Source: SXTU01 sp964496695
Lineage (GTDB): Bacteria > Verrucomicrobiota > Verrucomicrobiia > Limisphaerales > SXTU01
Length of the DNA stretch: 64,000 nucleotides
NCBI GenBank assembly: GCA_964496695.1
Contig: CAZCBE010000009.1
Coordinates: 1 to 64,000, forward strand
Direction: 5' to 3'
A program made the translations under genes and the position numbers. Below the pieces are notes generated by a model that was not told the origin of the DNA, did no database searches, and saw nothing but the letters and a program-made list of their open reading frames with translations. Below are positions 26,413 through 35,737 of this stretch, piece after piece (position 1 is the stretch's first letter; every line of letters begins with the position of its first letter).

Positions 26413-27580
26413 GCTCGCGGTTCTCTTTCTGCTGACCGTCACCCTGTCCGCGCAGAACTACGTCCCCAAGCCCAACGAGTTCCCGCCCCTCGACCGCGCC
26501 GCTTATCTCGCGGGCGAACTGGTCGTCGTTGACCCCATCAACCGCCGTGGTGGCCTCCGGCTGGACTGCGGGATTCGCGATGAACGCCGCGCGCAGGACG
26601 GGCCGCTGCATTACTTCGCCATGCTGCCCTGCGGCGAAATCTGGCTGCACGGCGCACCCGCGACCTTGCAGGACATTCCGCTCGGCACGCACGTCCAAGG
26701 CTACTTCTTCGTGCCGCCCGCCGGCGAGGAGGCGACCATCGCGCCGCCGCCCAAGGAACTCGCCTCGCTCATCCCGCCGCAGAACCACGCGCTGCTGCTG
26801 GAGGACGACGTGACCTTCTACCGGCGTCACGGCCAGTCGTGGAAGATCCTCGCGGTGGACTTCGACACGTCGAAGCTTCAGGTCGAGTCCATCGGCAAGG
26901 CCGCGCCGCAGGGCGTGAGCGGGAAGCAGACGTTCGACTTCGACGTCGGCACCCGCGTCTGGAAGGCGGGCCGCTCGGTCGAGTCGCGTGAGCTGAAGCC
27001 GGGCATGACGGTGCAGTTGAACTTCGGTCGTGCGGTGAACTGGCGCGATCACGAGTTCGGGCTGAACGACGCGTGGCTCGACGACGAAAGTCTGAAGCAG
27101 GCCACCGACCTCCAGAACCGCCTCAACCTCCGCTACCACCGCATCCGCTGGCTGCCCGGCCGCGTCGAGGCCGTCGAGAACTTCGACTTCGGCGGCGGCT
27201 TGGTGACCATTGTCATGTTCGGCGGCGTGGCCAAGCAGCTCCTCGACGACCTTCACACCGACCGCAACGAGCGCATCGCCGTCGCCCCCGCCGAGTCCAC
27301 GCTGCGAACATGGACGCACCGCGGCGACCGTGCGTTCGGCAAGCTGGTGAAATGGGAGACCGCGCCAGTCGTGCCGGGTTTCAGTGGTGTGCGCCTGCAC
27401 CTGAAGTTCGCCGAAATGCTGGACCATTATCGGGCGGGGAACGCCGTGCGGGTGAAGGCCGAAAGCTGGACATGGATCAGCAACACGCCCGAGGAGCGCG
27501 TGAAATCGTTCGAGGACCGCGAACGCTCGCGCACTCTGCGCCTGCCGCAGCAGGCCGCACCCGAAGAGAAGGCCCGTTGA
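26402..27580 (+). CDS. Secreted protein of unknown function between DUF1552 and DUF1592
   Basis: About 392 residues from the proposed TTG start at 26402 (MELPLAVLFLLTVTLSAQ as signal peptide), with ggagc nine bases upstream. An in-frame ATG at 26210 exists, but the ~64 extra residues would be pure translation of a dispersed repeat. The mature protein (GELVVVDPINRRGGLRLDC, then YFFVPPAGEEATIAPP, FDVGTRVWKAGRSVESR and LKFAEMLDHYRAGNAVRVK) matches nothing I can name. It appears to contain repeated beta-rich modules. It ends nine bases before the DUF1592-type gene, so the two are almost certainly co-expressed and may function together. Confidence 0.75.
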   Translation: MELPLAVLFLLTVTLSAQNYVPKPNEFPPLDRAAYLAGELVVVDPINRRGGLRLDCGIRDERRAQDGPLHYFAMLPCGEIWLHGAPATLQDIPLGTHVQGYFFVPPAGEEATIAPPPKELASLIPPQNHALLLEDDVTFYRRHGQSWKILAVDFDTSKLQVESIGKAAPQGVSGKQTFDFDVGTRVWKAGRSVESRELKPGMTVQLNFGRAVNWRDHEFGLNDAWLDDESLKQATDLQNRLNLRYHRIRWLPGRVEAVENFDFGGGLVTIVMFGGVAKQLLDDLHTDRNERIAVAPAESTLRTWTHRGDRAFGKLVKWETAPVVPGFSGVRLHLKFAEMLDHYRAGNAVRVKAESWTWISNTPEERVKSFEDRERSRTLRLPQQAAPEEKAR

Positions 27581-27589
27581 ATCAACCCC

Positions 27590-29956
27590 ATGAAACTGCC
27601 GTTGTTGCTTTCGTTCATCCTGCTGGCCTTCGCCGCTCCGGCAGCCGATCCGTCGCGGGCCGTGATCGAGCCTTTCCTGCGTGATTACTGCCTCCGCTGC
27701 CACAACGCCGAGAAGAAGAAAGGCGACCTGCGGCTCGACACGTTGTCCACCGACTTCAACGACCTCCTCATCGCTCAGACGTGGGACGAGGTCATGCTGC
27801 GCATCAACGCGGGCGAGATGCCGCCAAAAGACGAGAAACAGCCGCCCGCCGAGGCCGTCAGCAAGGTGGCAGACTGGATCACCACCCGTCTGGCTGCGGG
27901 CCGTGCCGCGCGGCTTTCGGTGCGCACGCCCGTCACGCTCTTCCGGCTCAGCCGTGAGGAATATGCCAACACCATCTATGACCTGCTCGGCGTGCGCTTC
28001 GACACGGACGCGCCCGGTGCGTTCAGCGAAGATCCGCGTTGGCACGGGTTCAACCGCATTGGCTCGCAGTTGACGCTGTCGCCGTCGCATGTGGACCGTT
28101 ATTTCGAGGCGGCGCAGAAAATCATCGGCGAGGCGTTTCCGGAAAAGGAACCGCAGACACTGAAAGGTCGTTTCGATGCGGACACCGTCCGCCCCAAACA
28201 GAAGCAGAAGGACACAGAGAGCACCCGTCCCCTGCGCGATCTCGTGCTCCCCGGCCATAGCGCGCGCGGCACCATTGATGCGCGTGCGCCGGGCCTGTAT
28301 CGCATTCGCATCCGCCTCAGTGCCGTGCCGTCGGTGCGCGGGCGCGTGCCGCATCTGGTGATTTGGGACAACACATTGAAGCGCAGCGTTCACGGAGTGG
28401 ACGTCCTCGCGGGCGAGGATTCGCCGACCACGCTCGAAATCGAGACGCACCTGCCCGCCGGCCGCTACGGCCTGCTCAACCAGGCCCCCGGCCTGTTCGA
28501 GGCACGCGCCCTCTCGCTCACGCAGCAGACGCCGTTCACCCACAGCCGTGAGCGGCACCAGGTGCATTCCGGCAGCTACAAGCTCTTCGACGAATCCGGC
28601 GCGGCCATCCCCCCGCTGCTCATGGTGGACTCGTGCGAATGGGAGGGGCCCATCATCCTCGAAGCCGACCGGAAGAAGCGCGAGGGCTTGCTGCCCGAGA
28701 GTGCGGACCCTGTCGCCGTGCGCGCCGGCCTGAAGCGCTTTCTCGACCGTGCGTGGCGCCGGTCCACGACGGAGGCTGAACTCGCCTCGTTTGAGCAGCT
28801 CATCGCCAGCGAGATGAAGGCCGGCGAGAAATTCCGCCCGGCTTTCCTGTCCGCGCTGGTGGCGGCCCTGACCTCGAAGAACTTCTACTACCTGCACGAG
28901 GGCACCGCCGGCCAGGACCGGAAGACGGTGAACGACTGGGAACTGGCCGCGCGCCTTTCCTATTTCCTCTGGGGCTCGATGCCAGACGAAACTCTCTTCA
29001 CCGCCGCGCGCGAAGGAAAGCTCAGCCAGCCTGAAGTCCTGCGTGCGCAGGTCAGCCGCATGTTGGCGGACGCAAAAACCACCACGTTCCTCAATGCCTT
29101 CCCGCACCAATGGCTGCAACTGCACAAGGTCGGCTCCTTCCCGCCCGACGTGGAGCTTTACCCCGCCTACGACAAGTGGCTGGAGGAATGCATGGTGCTC
29201 GAATCCAAGCGCTACTTCACCGAAGTCTTCACGCGCAACCTCACCCTCCGCGAATTCCTGCACTCGGACTGGACGATCCTGAATCCCCGGCTCGCCCTCC
29301 ACTACGATCTGCCGCCGGTGAAGGGCACTGACTTCCAGCGCGTCACGCTTCGGCCGGAAGACCGGCGCGGCGGCCTGCTCACGCACGCCTCGGTCCTCTC
29401 GCTCACCTCCGATGGCGTGCGCCACCGGCCCGTGCATCGCGGTGTGTGGGTGTCCGAAGCCATCTTCGGCAAGACTCCGCCGCCACCACCGCCGAACGTC
29501 GAGCCGCTCGAACCCACGCCGTCCAATTCGCCCAAGGCCACCATCCGCATGCAGTTGGAAGCCCACGCCACGCACGCGACCTGCGCCTCGTGCCATCGCA
29601 AGATCGATCCGCTGGGCTTCGCCTTCGACAACTACGACGCCATCGGCCGCTGGCGCACCCATGAACAAGTCAGCACGGGGCAGGGGGACAACCCGTCCGT
29701 CAACGCGACCGGCACCTTGCCCAACGGCACGGCGTTCACCGGCCCGGATGAATTCAAGCGTCTCCTCGCGTCCGACTTGAACCGCTTCGCCGAAGCCTTC
29801 GCCGGTCAGCTCGCCACCTTCGCCCTGCGTCGCATGATGACGCTCGATGACGAAGCCGAACTCCGCGCCATCGCCGCGACCAACAAGACCGCAGGTTACC
29901 CGTTGCGAAGCATGGTGGAGCAATTGGCCCTGTCCGAGTTCTTCCGCAAGCGGTGA
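27590..29956 (+). CDS. DUF1587/1595/1592/1588/1585 planctomycete-type cytochrome
   Basis: A 788-residue exported protein with an N-terminal signal (MKLPLLLSFILLAFAAPAA). The domains in order are: planctomycete cytochrome c with CLRCH (~residues 34-38), DUF1587 (FRLSREEYANTIYDLLGVRF), DUF1595 (~380-440), DUF1592 (RLSYFLWGSMPDETLFTAAR onward), DUF1588 (RRGGLLTHASVLSLTSDGVR, with a second haem motif CASCHRK) and DUF1585 at the C-terminus (FALRRMMTLDDEAELRAI). This is the canonical full architecture. The biochemical role is unknown, and periplasmic redox chemistry is inferred from two CXXCH sites. It forms a cassette with the DUF1552 gene and the secreted unknown. Confidence 0.93.
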   Translation: MKLPLLLSFILLAFAAPAADPSRAVIEPFLRDYCLRCHNAEKKKGDLRLDTLSTDFNDLLIAQTWDEVMLRINAGEMPPKDEKQPPAEAVSKVADWITTRLAAGRAARLSVRTPVTLFRLSREEYANTIYDLLGVRFDTDAPGAFSEDPRWHGFNRIGSQLTLSPSHVDRYFEAAQKIIGEAFPEKEPQTLKGRFDADTVRPKQKQKDTESTRPLRDLVLPGHSARGTIDARAPGLYRIRIRLSAVPSVRGRVPHLVIWDNTLKRSVHGVDVLAGEDSPTTLEIETHLPAGRYGLLNQAPGLFEARALSLTQQTPFTHSRERHQVHSGSYKLFDESGAAIPPLLMVDSCEWEGPIILEADRKKREGLLPESADPVAVRAGLKRFLDRAWRRSTTEAELASFEQLIASEMKAGEKFRPAFLSALVAALTSKNFYYLHEGTAGQDRKTVNDWELAARLSYFLWGSMPDETLFTAAREGKLSQPEVLRAQVSRMLADAKTTTFLNAFPHQWLQLHKVGSFPPDVELYPAYDKWLEECMVLESKRYFTEVFTRNLTLREFLHSDWTILNPRLALHYDLPPVKGTDFQRVTLRPEDRRGGLLTHASVLSLTSDGVRHRPVHRGVWVSEAIFGKTPPPPPPNVEPLEPTPSNSPKATIRMQLEAHATHATCASCHRKIDPLGFAFDNYDAIGRWRTHEQVSTGQGDNPSVNATGTLPNGTAFTGPDEFKRLLASDLNRFAEAFAGQLATFALRRMMTLDDEAELRAIAATNKTAGYPLRSMVEQLALSEFFRKR

Positions 29957-30149
29957 GTCCTTTCAGGCAGGGGGAGGGAGCCGACGGTCGTCGCGGTCTT
30001 CATCAGGTATTCCTCTGATCGTATGGGAACTGGCTTCAGATGAAACAGAGTGCCGCGAGGTTCTCGGTGGGGAGGTTCAGGTGCGGCATGCTTTGCTCGC
30101 GTCTCCTGCGTCGCCCAATGGGGTTCGCCGGGGGCCTGCCCTTGCCGGG

Positions 30150-31745
30150 TCAGTCGAGCCGCAGGACGCGGTAGTAGCGCGGGCTGTTTGCGGAGGCGTC
30201 CACTAGAGACGCGCTTAGCGTGGTGGCGGTGAAGGCGGGGCTTAGGTTTTGCCAGGCGGTGGTCAGGGTGTCCTTGAACTGCACTTGGTAGCTGCGGCCC
30301 ACGACTGATTCCCACGAAATGAGGCGGGCGTTGCCGCTGGGTGCGACACCGACGGTGAAGGGGGCGAGGAGTTCGCGGACGCTCTGGTTGTAGGTGTCCG
30401 CCACGACGAGGTGGCCGCGGGCGGCGATGGCGAGGCCGTAGGGGTTGAAGAAGCGGGCGAGGCCGTTCGCGCCGTCCACCGCGCCATCTGCGCCGACGAG
30501 GCCGGCGATGGTGCTGACGCGGCCATCGGGCGTGAGACGGCGGATGGTGTGGTGCGCGGCGTCGGCGATGTAGAGGGAACCGTTCGGAGCGAGGGCGAGT
30601 TCGGCGGGCTTTCCGAAGCGGGCGGCGGCGGCGGGGCCGTCGGCGCTACCGTCTTGCCCGGCGGCTCCGGCGAGGGTGGTGACGACACCGTTTGTCGTGA
30701 CACGGCGGAGGGTGAAGTTGTTCGCGTCGGAGATGAAGAGGGAGCCATCCGGTGCGAGAGCGAGGCCGACGGGGCTGTTGAAGAAGGCGTTCGTTCCGGT
30801 GCCGTCAGCGGAGCCGAAGGTCTCGGGGTTGCCCGCGAGGACGGAGACGGTGCCGTTTGTCGCGATGACGCGGATGAGATGATTGCCGCTGTCAGCGACG
30901 AAGACTGTGCCGTCCGGGGCGAGGGCGAGGCCGAGGGGTTGGTTGAAGCGGGCGGCGGTGGCGGGGCCATCTATGTAGTCGGCGGTGCCAGCGGAGCCGG
31001 CGAGGGTGGTGACGATGCCGTTGGTCGTGACGCGGCGGAGGGTGTGGTTGCCGGTGTCGGAGACGTAGAGCGCGCCGTCGGGGCCGAGGGCGAGGCCGGT
31101 GGGGCTGTCGAAGCGCGCGGCGGGGCCGGTGCCGTCAGCGGAACCGGGCGTGCCGGGCAGACCGGCGAGGGTAGTGACGACGCCGTTGGTGCCGATGCGG
31201 CGGAGGGCGTGGTTTTGGTTGTCGGCGACGAAGATGGTGCCGTCGGGAGCGATGGCGAGTCCGGCGGGGTCGTTGAAACGGGCGGTGGTGTTCGTGCCGT
31301 CGAGGGAACCGGGGGTTTCGGGGAGGCCGGCGAGGGTGCGGACAGAGTCCTGGGCGGGGAGGGAGAGGGTGAGGAGGAGCAGGAGGGTGATGTGGAGTGC
31401 GCCGGCAGAGCGCAGCGGCGACGGCGCTTTCGAGGGTGGTTGGGCGGGTGGNNNNNNNNNNGGGCGGCCCCCCGCCCGCCCCGGGGGGGGGGGGGGTTGG
31501 GGGGGGGGGGGGGGGGGGGGGGGGCACCGCTCCGCGGGAAGGGAAAGCGGTGTCGCGCTTCGCTTGCCACCGCAGTCCAAGACGGGGGCGGGACTGCTGG
31601 GGCTTTCCGGGCAAGTTCGTGCGGCTTGGGGGGGGGGGGGGGGGGGGGCCCGCGGGGGGGGGGGGGGGGGGGAGAGGGAGAAGAAGGTGGCGGACGGCTC
31701 GGCAAGGGCCTCGGCGCAAGGGGCGTTTGTGAGGGGTTGGCTCAT
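30150..31745 (-). CDS. Secreted NHL-repeat beta-propeller, 5' end damaged by assembly gap
   Basis: The solid part (from ~31400 to the stop) encodes signal-peptide-like LHITLLLLLTLSLPAQ followed by at least five NHL repeats of the form GLALAPDGTVFVADSGNHLIR plus TNGVVTTLAGxxG linkers. A C-terminal domain ends NSPRYYRVLRLD, common in verrucomicrobial secreted proteins. Upstream of the signal peptide lie 10 Ns, two poly-G tracts and dispersed repeat sequence, so the real start cannot be placed. An ATG at 31745 overlaps the cytochrome stop as ATGA, but ~110 unreliable codons separate it from the signal peptide. It may be the third gene of the porin-cytochrome locus. Confidence 0.7.
   Translation of the reverse strand: MSQPLTNAPCAEALAEPSATFFSLSPPPPPPRAPPPPPPQAARTCPESPSSPAPVLDCGGKRSATPLSLPAERCPPPPPPPPQPPPPPGRAGGRXXXXPPAQPPSKAPSPLRSAGALHITLLLLLTLSLPAQDSVRTLAGLPETPGSLDGTNTTARFNDPAGLAIAPDGTIFVADNQNHALRRIGTNGVVTTLAGLPGTPGSADGTGPAARFDSPTGLALGPDGALYVSDTGNHTLRRVTTNGIVTTLAGSAGTADYIDGPATAARFNQPLGLALAPDGTVFVADSGNHLIRVIATNGTVSVLAGNPETFGSADGTGTNAFFNSPVGLALAPDGSLFISDANNFTLRRVTTNGVVTTLAGAAGQDGSADGPAAAARFGKPAELALAPNGSLYIADAAHHTIRRLTPDGRVSTIAGLVGADGAVDGANGLARFFNPYGLAIAARGHLVVADTYNQSVRELLAPFTVGVAPSGNARLISWESVVGRSYQVQFKDTLTTAWQNLSPAFTATTLSASLVDASANSPRYYRVLRLD
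31452..31461. other. Assembly gap (10 N)
   Basis: Ten consecutive N at 31452-31461. It interrupts the 5' part of the NHL-repeat gene. Confidence 0.99.
31483..31672. other. Poly-G tracts, probable sequencing artefact
   Basis: Nearly pure G runs at about 31483-31524 and 31628-31672, beside the N gap. Between them lies a fragment of a dispersed repeat (ccgcagtccaagac type, related to 60961-61042). Such long G runs are typical of dark-cycle artefacts in two-colour Illumina chemistry. Translation across this part is meaningless. Confidence 0.8.
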
Positions 31746-34700
31746 TGGCCACGACGGACGAGGCGGTCGTTGCTGGGGCGGGCGGGCGGAGTTTCGGGTT
31801 CGGCTTTGAAGGCGGTGGGTTGCTTCAGCTTCGTGCCGGAGGCGGTGAGGAGTTCGCCGTCTTTCACGGTGACTTCCTCGACTTTGTAGAGCGGACCGGT
31901 GCGTTTGGATTTCAGGTCGCTGGGGGTGGGGCCGGCGAAGTGGCGGAAGAATTTCTGCATCTCGTCCATGGTGAAGGGGCGCGAGCCGCGGCGGCCGAAG
32001 ACGACGGTCTGGTTGCCGGTCTCGTCCACCACGCGGTCGCGGTCGAGGCCGCGCGAGACGGCGACGGCGGGGCCTTTGGTCGGGTAGGTGGCGATGAGCT
32101 TGGGGCTCGGCACGGGGCTGAAGCCCATGTGCGTGGGGACGTTCTCGGGCGAGATCATCTGGAGCACGCGCAGGCCGTTCTTGCCGTCGGCGACGAGCGC
32201 GAACATCGAGGCGTTCACGGAGCCGATCTGCACGGCGCGCGTGTCGTTGAGCTTGCCGTCGGCGTTGAACATGCGTTCGAGGCGCGGCTTCTCGGGGTTG
32301 CTGATGTCAATGAAGGCGAGGCCCTCCGGCCCGTTCGCGACGTAGGCGTAGGTGCGCGCGTGGTAGAAGCGCTGGGCGTTCTTGAGCGGCACCGTTGCGC
32401 CGGGGATGAGGCGGGGCTTCGTCGGGTCGGTGATGTCCACGACCTTGAAGCCGTCGTCGTCGGTCACGAACGCGTAACGGAACTGCACGCTGACGGCGCG
32501 CGGGTTCTTGAACTCGCCGTTGCTCAACTCAGCCACGAGCTTCGGCGCTTCGAGCTTGTCGTTGTGCAAGCCGAGGACGAACAGACCTTTCTTTGCGACG
32601 ACGAAGAGGTTCGTGCCGGCCATGTGGGAATGCATCGCGCCGGCGAGCTTGCCGTCGGGGTTGAAGCGGATGGTCTTGAGGTCCTTGTCGAGGAAGTTGT
32701 TGTTCGGATTGCCGTCCACGAGCGTCGCAACGGTTGTCATCACGAGGCCCTCCTCGCGGTCGGTGATGAAGGCCCACGCGTAGATGAGGCTGATGGGCTG
32801 CTCCTGATTTTCCGGCAAGCGCTGGCGCGTCGGGTCAATGCCGAGCGTGCTCGGCAGCGTGACGCTGGTAGCATACTTGGTGCGGATGTAAGTGCGCTGG
32901 CCGAGCGGCGAGACGGGCGCGGTGACGATGCGCTCGCTGAAACCCTTCTGGTCAATGTTCGCGACATCGAAGACCTCGAAGCCGTCCGCGCCGTTCGCGG
33001 TGTAGAGGTATTCGCCGCGCAGGGTGAGGTCCAAAATCTCCTTCGCGTGGTGGTGATGCGCGAGGTCGTTGCCGTCCTGTTTCTCGGGCAAGACACCTTT
33101 GTTCGCCTCGACGTGGCGCTTGAAATTGTCCGGGTAGGCGAGGCGATGCAGGTGGCTGCCGATGGCGGCCTGCGGCTCTTCCTGCTCGGTCCAGACGACG
33201 CCGTAGAGGCCGTCCTTGCCCGCGCCGACCCAGGCGTAACGGCCGAAGAAATTCACCGTGCCCGTGCCGAAGCCGAGCAGCGAGGTCATCCATGCGTTGT
33301 TGCTGTTGTCGGCGGCGAGATGGCAATCGGTGCAGCCTTTCGTCGTGCCCACGCCGCTGGTGGTGTGCGGGAAGTGCGGGTTGTAGGCCTGGCCGCTGTA
33401 GCCCTCGGCGCTGACGGTCTGCTGCTGCGAATAGACCCACTCGCGGTTGCTGTTCTGCGAGCCGACGATGATGGCGCTGGAGGAACGCAGCACGGCGACG
33501 CGGTTGCTCTTGTAGCTCGCGTCCACGCCGAGCTGGAACACGTCATCGCGGACGACCTGCGGGTTGTAGCCGGTGAAGTTGCGCGTGGTCATGCCCTCGA
33601 ACTTGTTCAGCGGCACGCGCTGGTTCGCGCGCATGGGCAGGTGGCAGCCGAAGCAACTCGTGGCCCACGAGCTGTGGCAGACCTGGCAGGTGAGGTTGGA
33701 GTTGTCGTGGGCGAGGTCCTGCGGGCACTTCGCGGCGCCGGGCACATCGCCCCAGGTCTGGCCGTCACGGCGGAGGGTCTTCGCGTAGCGGCTCTTGGCG
33801 TTGTAGCGCGGGTGATTGGGATCAAGCGTGTCCAACGTCTGGGGGATTTCCCAGCGGACGTCGGGGGAGAGGTTGCTGCGCTGGAAGAGCCGCTTGCCTT
33901 CCCAGACGAAGCGCGGACCCCACGGCGTGCTGGTGGCCGCGATGTTCACGCCCTTGCCGCCGTTGCTGAAGCGCCCGCCGTTGCCGGTCGTGACGAGGGT
34001 CGGACGCGCGTTTACGGTGCCGTGGCAGTCAATGCACTCGACCGAGGTCGCGGCTCGCGGCTCGCCGTAGAGATTGCCGTCGCCGTGCGAGTCGGTGAGG
34101 AAATGGCAGTCGGCGCAGTGCATCCCTTTCGCGAGGTGAATGTCCTTCAGGTGAACGGCCTTCTCGAACTTGTGCGCGTCGTCGTGGGGGATCTTCTGGT
34201 CGTCGAGCGTGAGCAGGTTGCCGGACTTGTCCTTCTTGAACACGGCGCGGAAGACCCAGCCGTGCCCGTGGTAGTCGGCAAACTGCGTGTGCTTCATGCG
34301 CGGGTTCAGCTCGGCGACTTTTTCGAGGAAGTCGAGGTCGCCCCACAGCCCGCGCGCGGCGGCGGCCTCGGGATTCTTCGCGATGGCGTGGGTGAGCTGC
34401 TCCTCGGTCGGGTTGCGCTGCTTCTGGAATTCTTCGGGTTTGCGTTCGCCGAGGAAGTGCTTGTCGTTCGCGAGCGGGTTGGCCGGGTGCGGATACATGA
34501 GATCGCCATCGCTCTCCTGATCCCACCAGATGTAGCCGAGGAAGGGGTTCACGAAGAGGTTGCCCTGGTGCATGTGGCAGTTCATGCACTGGCTAGTGGG
34601 GATGCTGCGGGTGAACTCGTGCTTGATGGGATGGCCGCGCTCGTCCTTGCGAATCGCGGAGTCGCCGCTGAAGGACAGGCCTTGGTGGCCATACTTGGAA

Positions 34701-35737
34701 TACCAGCCGGAGTTCACCGGCGAGCGGTCGTTCGCGTAGATGACGTGGCAGGCGGAACAGCCGGAGGAGCGGTAATCGCCGGGATGATTGTTGCTGCCCA
34801 TGAAGTCGAGCAGCGGGTCGTGGAGGCGCGTCTTCTGCAAGTTGAGATAGACCGGGTCAATGCGGTTCAACGTGCCCAGGCCGCGCTCGCTGAGGCGGCG
34901 GGCGGGCTTGCCGGGCGGTTCGTTGACGGTGGGAACGCCGAGCATGTTCTGCCGTTTGCCGCCTTTCTCGAAGATGCGGAGGATGTTGCTGGGCTGGCCG
35001 ATGGCGAAGCGGGGCAGGGGGTCGAGGTAGGGCAGGACGGCGTATTGCTTCGTGTCCTCGGGGGTGACGGGCGTGGGGTTGACGAGGCGCAGGGCGGTGC
35101 CGTCGGCGGCGTAGGCCTGGCCGTAGAGGGGGTTCTTCTGCGGGATGGCACCGTTGTTGTAGAGCGCGGCGCCCCAGAGCATCGCGCCGTGGCGCATCAT
35201 CGAGTGGCCGACATCGCCGACTTCCTTCTTGTGGCAGAGGCCGCAGGCTTTCTCGGCGACGCGCAGGTCGCCAGGGTTGACGAACTGGATGAACTCGGGG
35301 GATTCCTGGTTCAGCAGGATGGTGGAGTTGTTCGGGTTGGCGGAGCCGGGCCACCATTCGCCGTGACGGGGCGGGATGTGGGCCTTGCGCATGAGCAGGC
35401 CGGGGGTGGCGTTGCCGCCGTGGCAGTCCGTGCAGCCGAGCACGACGTTGGGCGACTTGTGCATCGTGTGCTCGTCGGTGCCGACGTGGCATTCGAGGCA
35501 GCCGCGGGATTTGAGGGCGGCGGCCTCGCGGGACTGGTCAATGAGGTTGGCGGCGGGGAGTTTGCGGGCGGGGTCGCGCGGGAGGTCAATGGGGACGGAG
35601 ATGGCGGGGCCGAAGGCGGGAGAGGAATGACCAATGGCCAATGACCAATGGCCGATTAATGACCAAACTCCAATGAGCAGGGCGGCGAGGCGGGCGAGGG
35701 AGCGGAGGGATACTTTGGGCGACCCTTTCCCCCTCAC
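31742..35737 (-). CDS. Ten-haem c-type cytochrome with LVIVD beta-propeller
   Basis: About 1331 residues from a GTG at 35737. An ATG at 36010 would add 91 residues that are only repeat translation. The signal peptide is followed by ten CXXCH haem c sites (CLECH, CTDCH, CGLCH, CSACH, CMNCH, CADCH, CIDCH, CQVCH, CFGCH, CTDCH) over ~700 residues. A C-terminal propeller of LVIVD type comes next (YLYTANGADGFEVFDVA, YAFVTDDDGFKVVDITDP, YAYVANGPEGLAFIDIS). It is predicted to be periplasmic or surface-exposed and to move electrons. The upstream gene on the same strand encodes an outer-membrane barrel, which suggests a porin-cytochrome conduit. The hydrophobic core of the signal peptide (GVWSLIGHWSLAIGHSS) is encoded by a dispersed ccaatgaccaat repeat. 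Confidence 0.85.
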   Translation of the reverse strand: MRGKGSPKVSLRSLARLAALLIGVWSLIGHWSLAIGHSSPAFGPAISVPIDLPRDPARKLPAANLIDQSREAAALKSRGCLECHVGTDEHTMHKSPNVVLGCTDCHGGNATPGLLMRKAHIPPRHGEWWPGSANPNNSTILLNQESPEFIQFVNPGDLRVAEKACGLCHKKEVGDVGHSMMRHGAMLWGAALYNNGAIPQKNPLYGQAYAADGTALRLVNPTPVTPEDTKQYAVLPYLDPLPRFAIGQPSNILRIFEKGGKRQNMLGVPTVNEPPGKPARRLSERGLGTLNRIDPVYLNLQKTRLHDPLLDFMGSNNHPGDYRSSGCSACHVIYANDRSPVNSGWYSKYGHQGLSFSGDSAIRKDERGHPIKHEFTRSIPTSQCMNCHMHQGNLFVNPFLGYIWWDQESDGDLMYPHPANPLANDKHFLGERKPEEFQKQRNPTEEQLTHAIAKNPEAAAARGLWGDLDFLEKVAELNPRMKHTQFADYHGHGWVFRAVFKKDKSGNLLTLDDQKIPHDDAHKFEKAVHLKDIHLAKGMHCADCHFLTDSHGDGNLYGEPRAATSVECIDCHGTVNARPTLVTTGNGGRFSNGGKGVNIAATSTPWGPRFVWEGKRLFQRSNLSPDVRWEIPQTLDTLDPNHPRYNAKSRYAKTLRRDGQTWGDVPGAAKCPQDLAHDNSNLTCQVCHSSWATSCFGCHLPMRANQRVPLNKFEGMTTRNFTGYNPQVVRDDVFQLGVDASYKSNRVAVLRSSSAIIVGSQNSNREWVYSQQQTVSAEGYSGQAYNPHFPHTTSGVGTTKGCTDCHLAADNSNNAWMTSLLGFGTGTVNFFGRYAWVGAGKDGLYGVVWTEQEEPQAAIGSHLHRLAYPDNFKRHVEANKGVLPEKQDGNDLAHHHHAKEILDLTLRGEYLYTANGADGFEVFDVANIDQKGFSERIVTAPVSPLGQRTYIRTKYATSVTLPSTLGIDPTRQRLPENQEQPISLIYAWAFITDREEGLVMTTVATLVDGNPNNNFLDKDLKTIRFNPDGKLAGAMHSHMAGTNLFVVAKKGLFVLGLHNDKLEAPKLVAELSNGEFKNPRAVSVQFRYAFVTDDDGFKVVDITDPTKPRLIPGATVPLKNAQRFYHARTYAYVANGPEGLAFIDISNPEKPRLERMFNADGKLNDTRAVQIGSVNASMFALVADGKNGLRVLQMISPENVPTHMGFSPVPSPKLIATYPTKGPAVAVSRGLDRDRVVDETGNQTVVFGRRGSRPFTMDEMQKFFRHFAGPTPSDLKSKRTGPLYKVEEVTVKDGELLTASGTKLKQPTAFKAEPETPPARPSNDRLVRRGQ

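Noticed and set aside
25937..29923. 1328-residue open frame on the minus strand
   Set aside because: It is antisense to the DUF1552, secreted unknown and DUF1592 genes. Its translation is rich in Arg, His, Gly and Val without recognisable domains, as expected for a GC-rich shadow frame.
31483..31672. Poly-Pro/poly-Gly domain in the NHL protein
   Set aside because: Encoded by poly-G tracts next to an N gap. More likely a sequencing artefact than a real domain.
31745..35644. 1299-residue open frame on the plus strand
   Set aside because: Shadow of the multihaem cytochrome, whose ten CXXCH motifs and LVIVD repeats are clearly on the minus strand.
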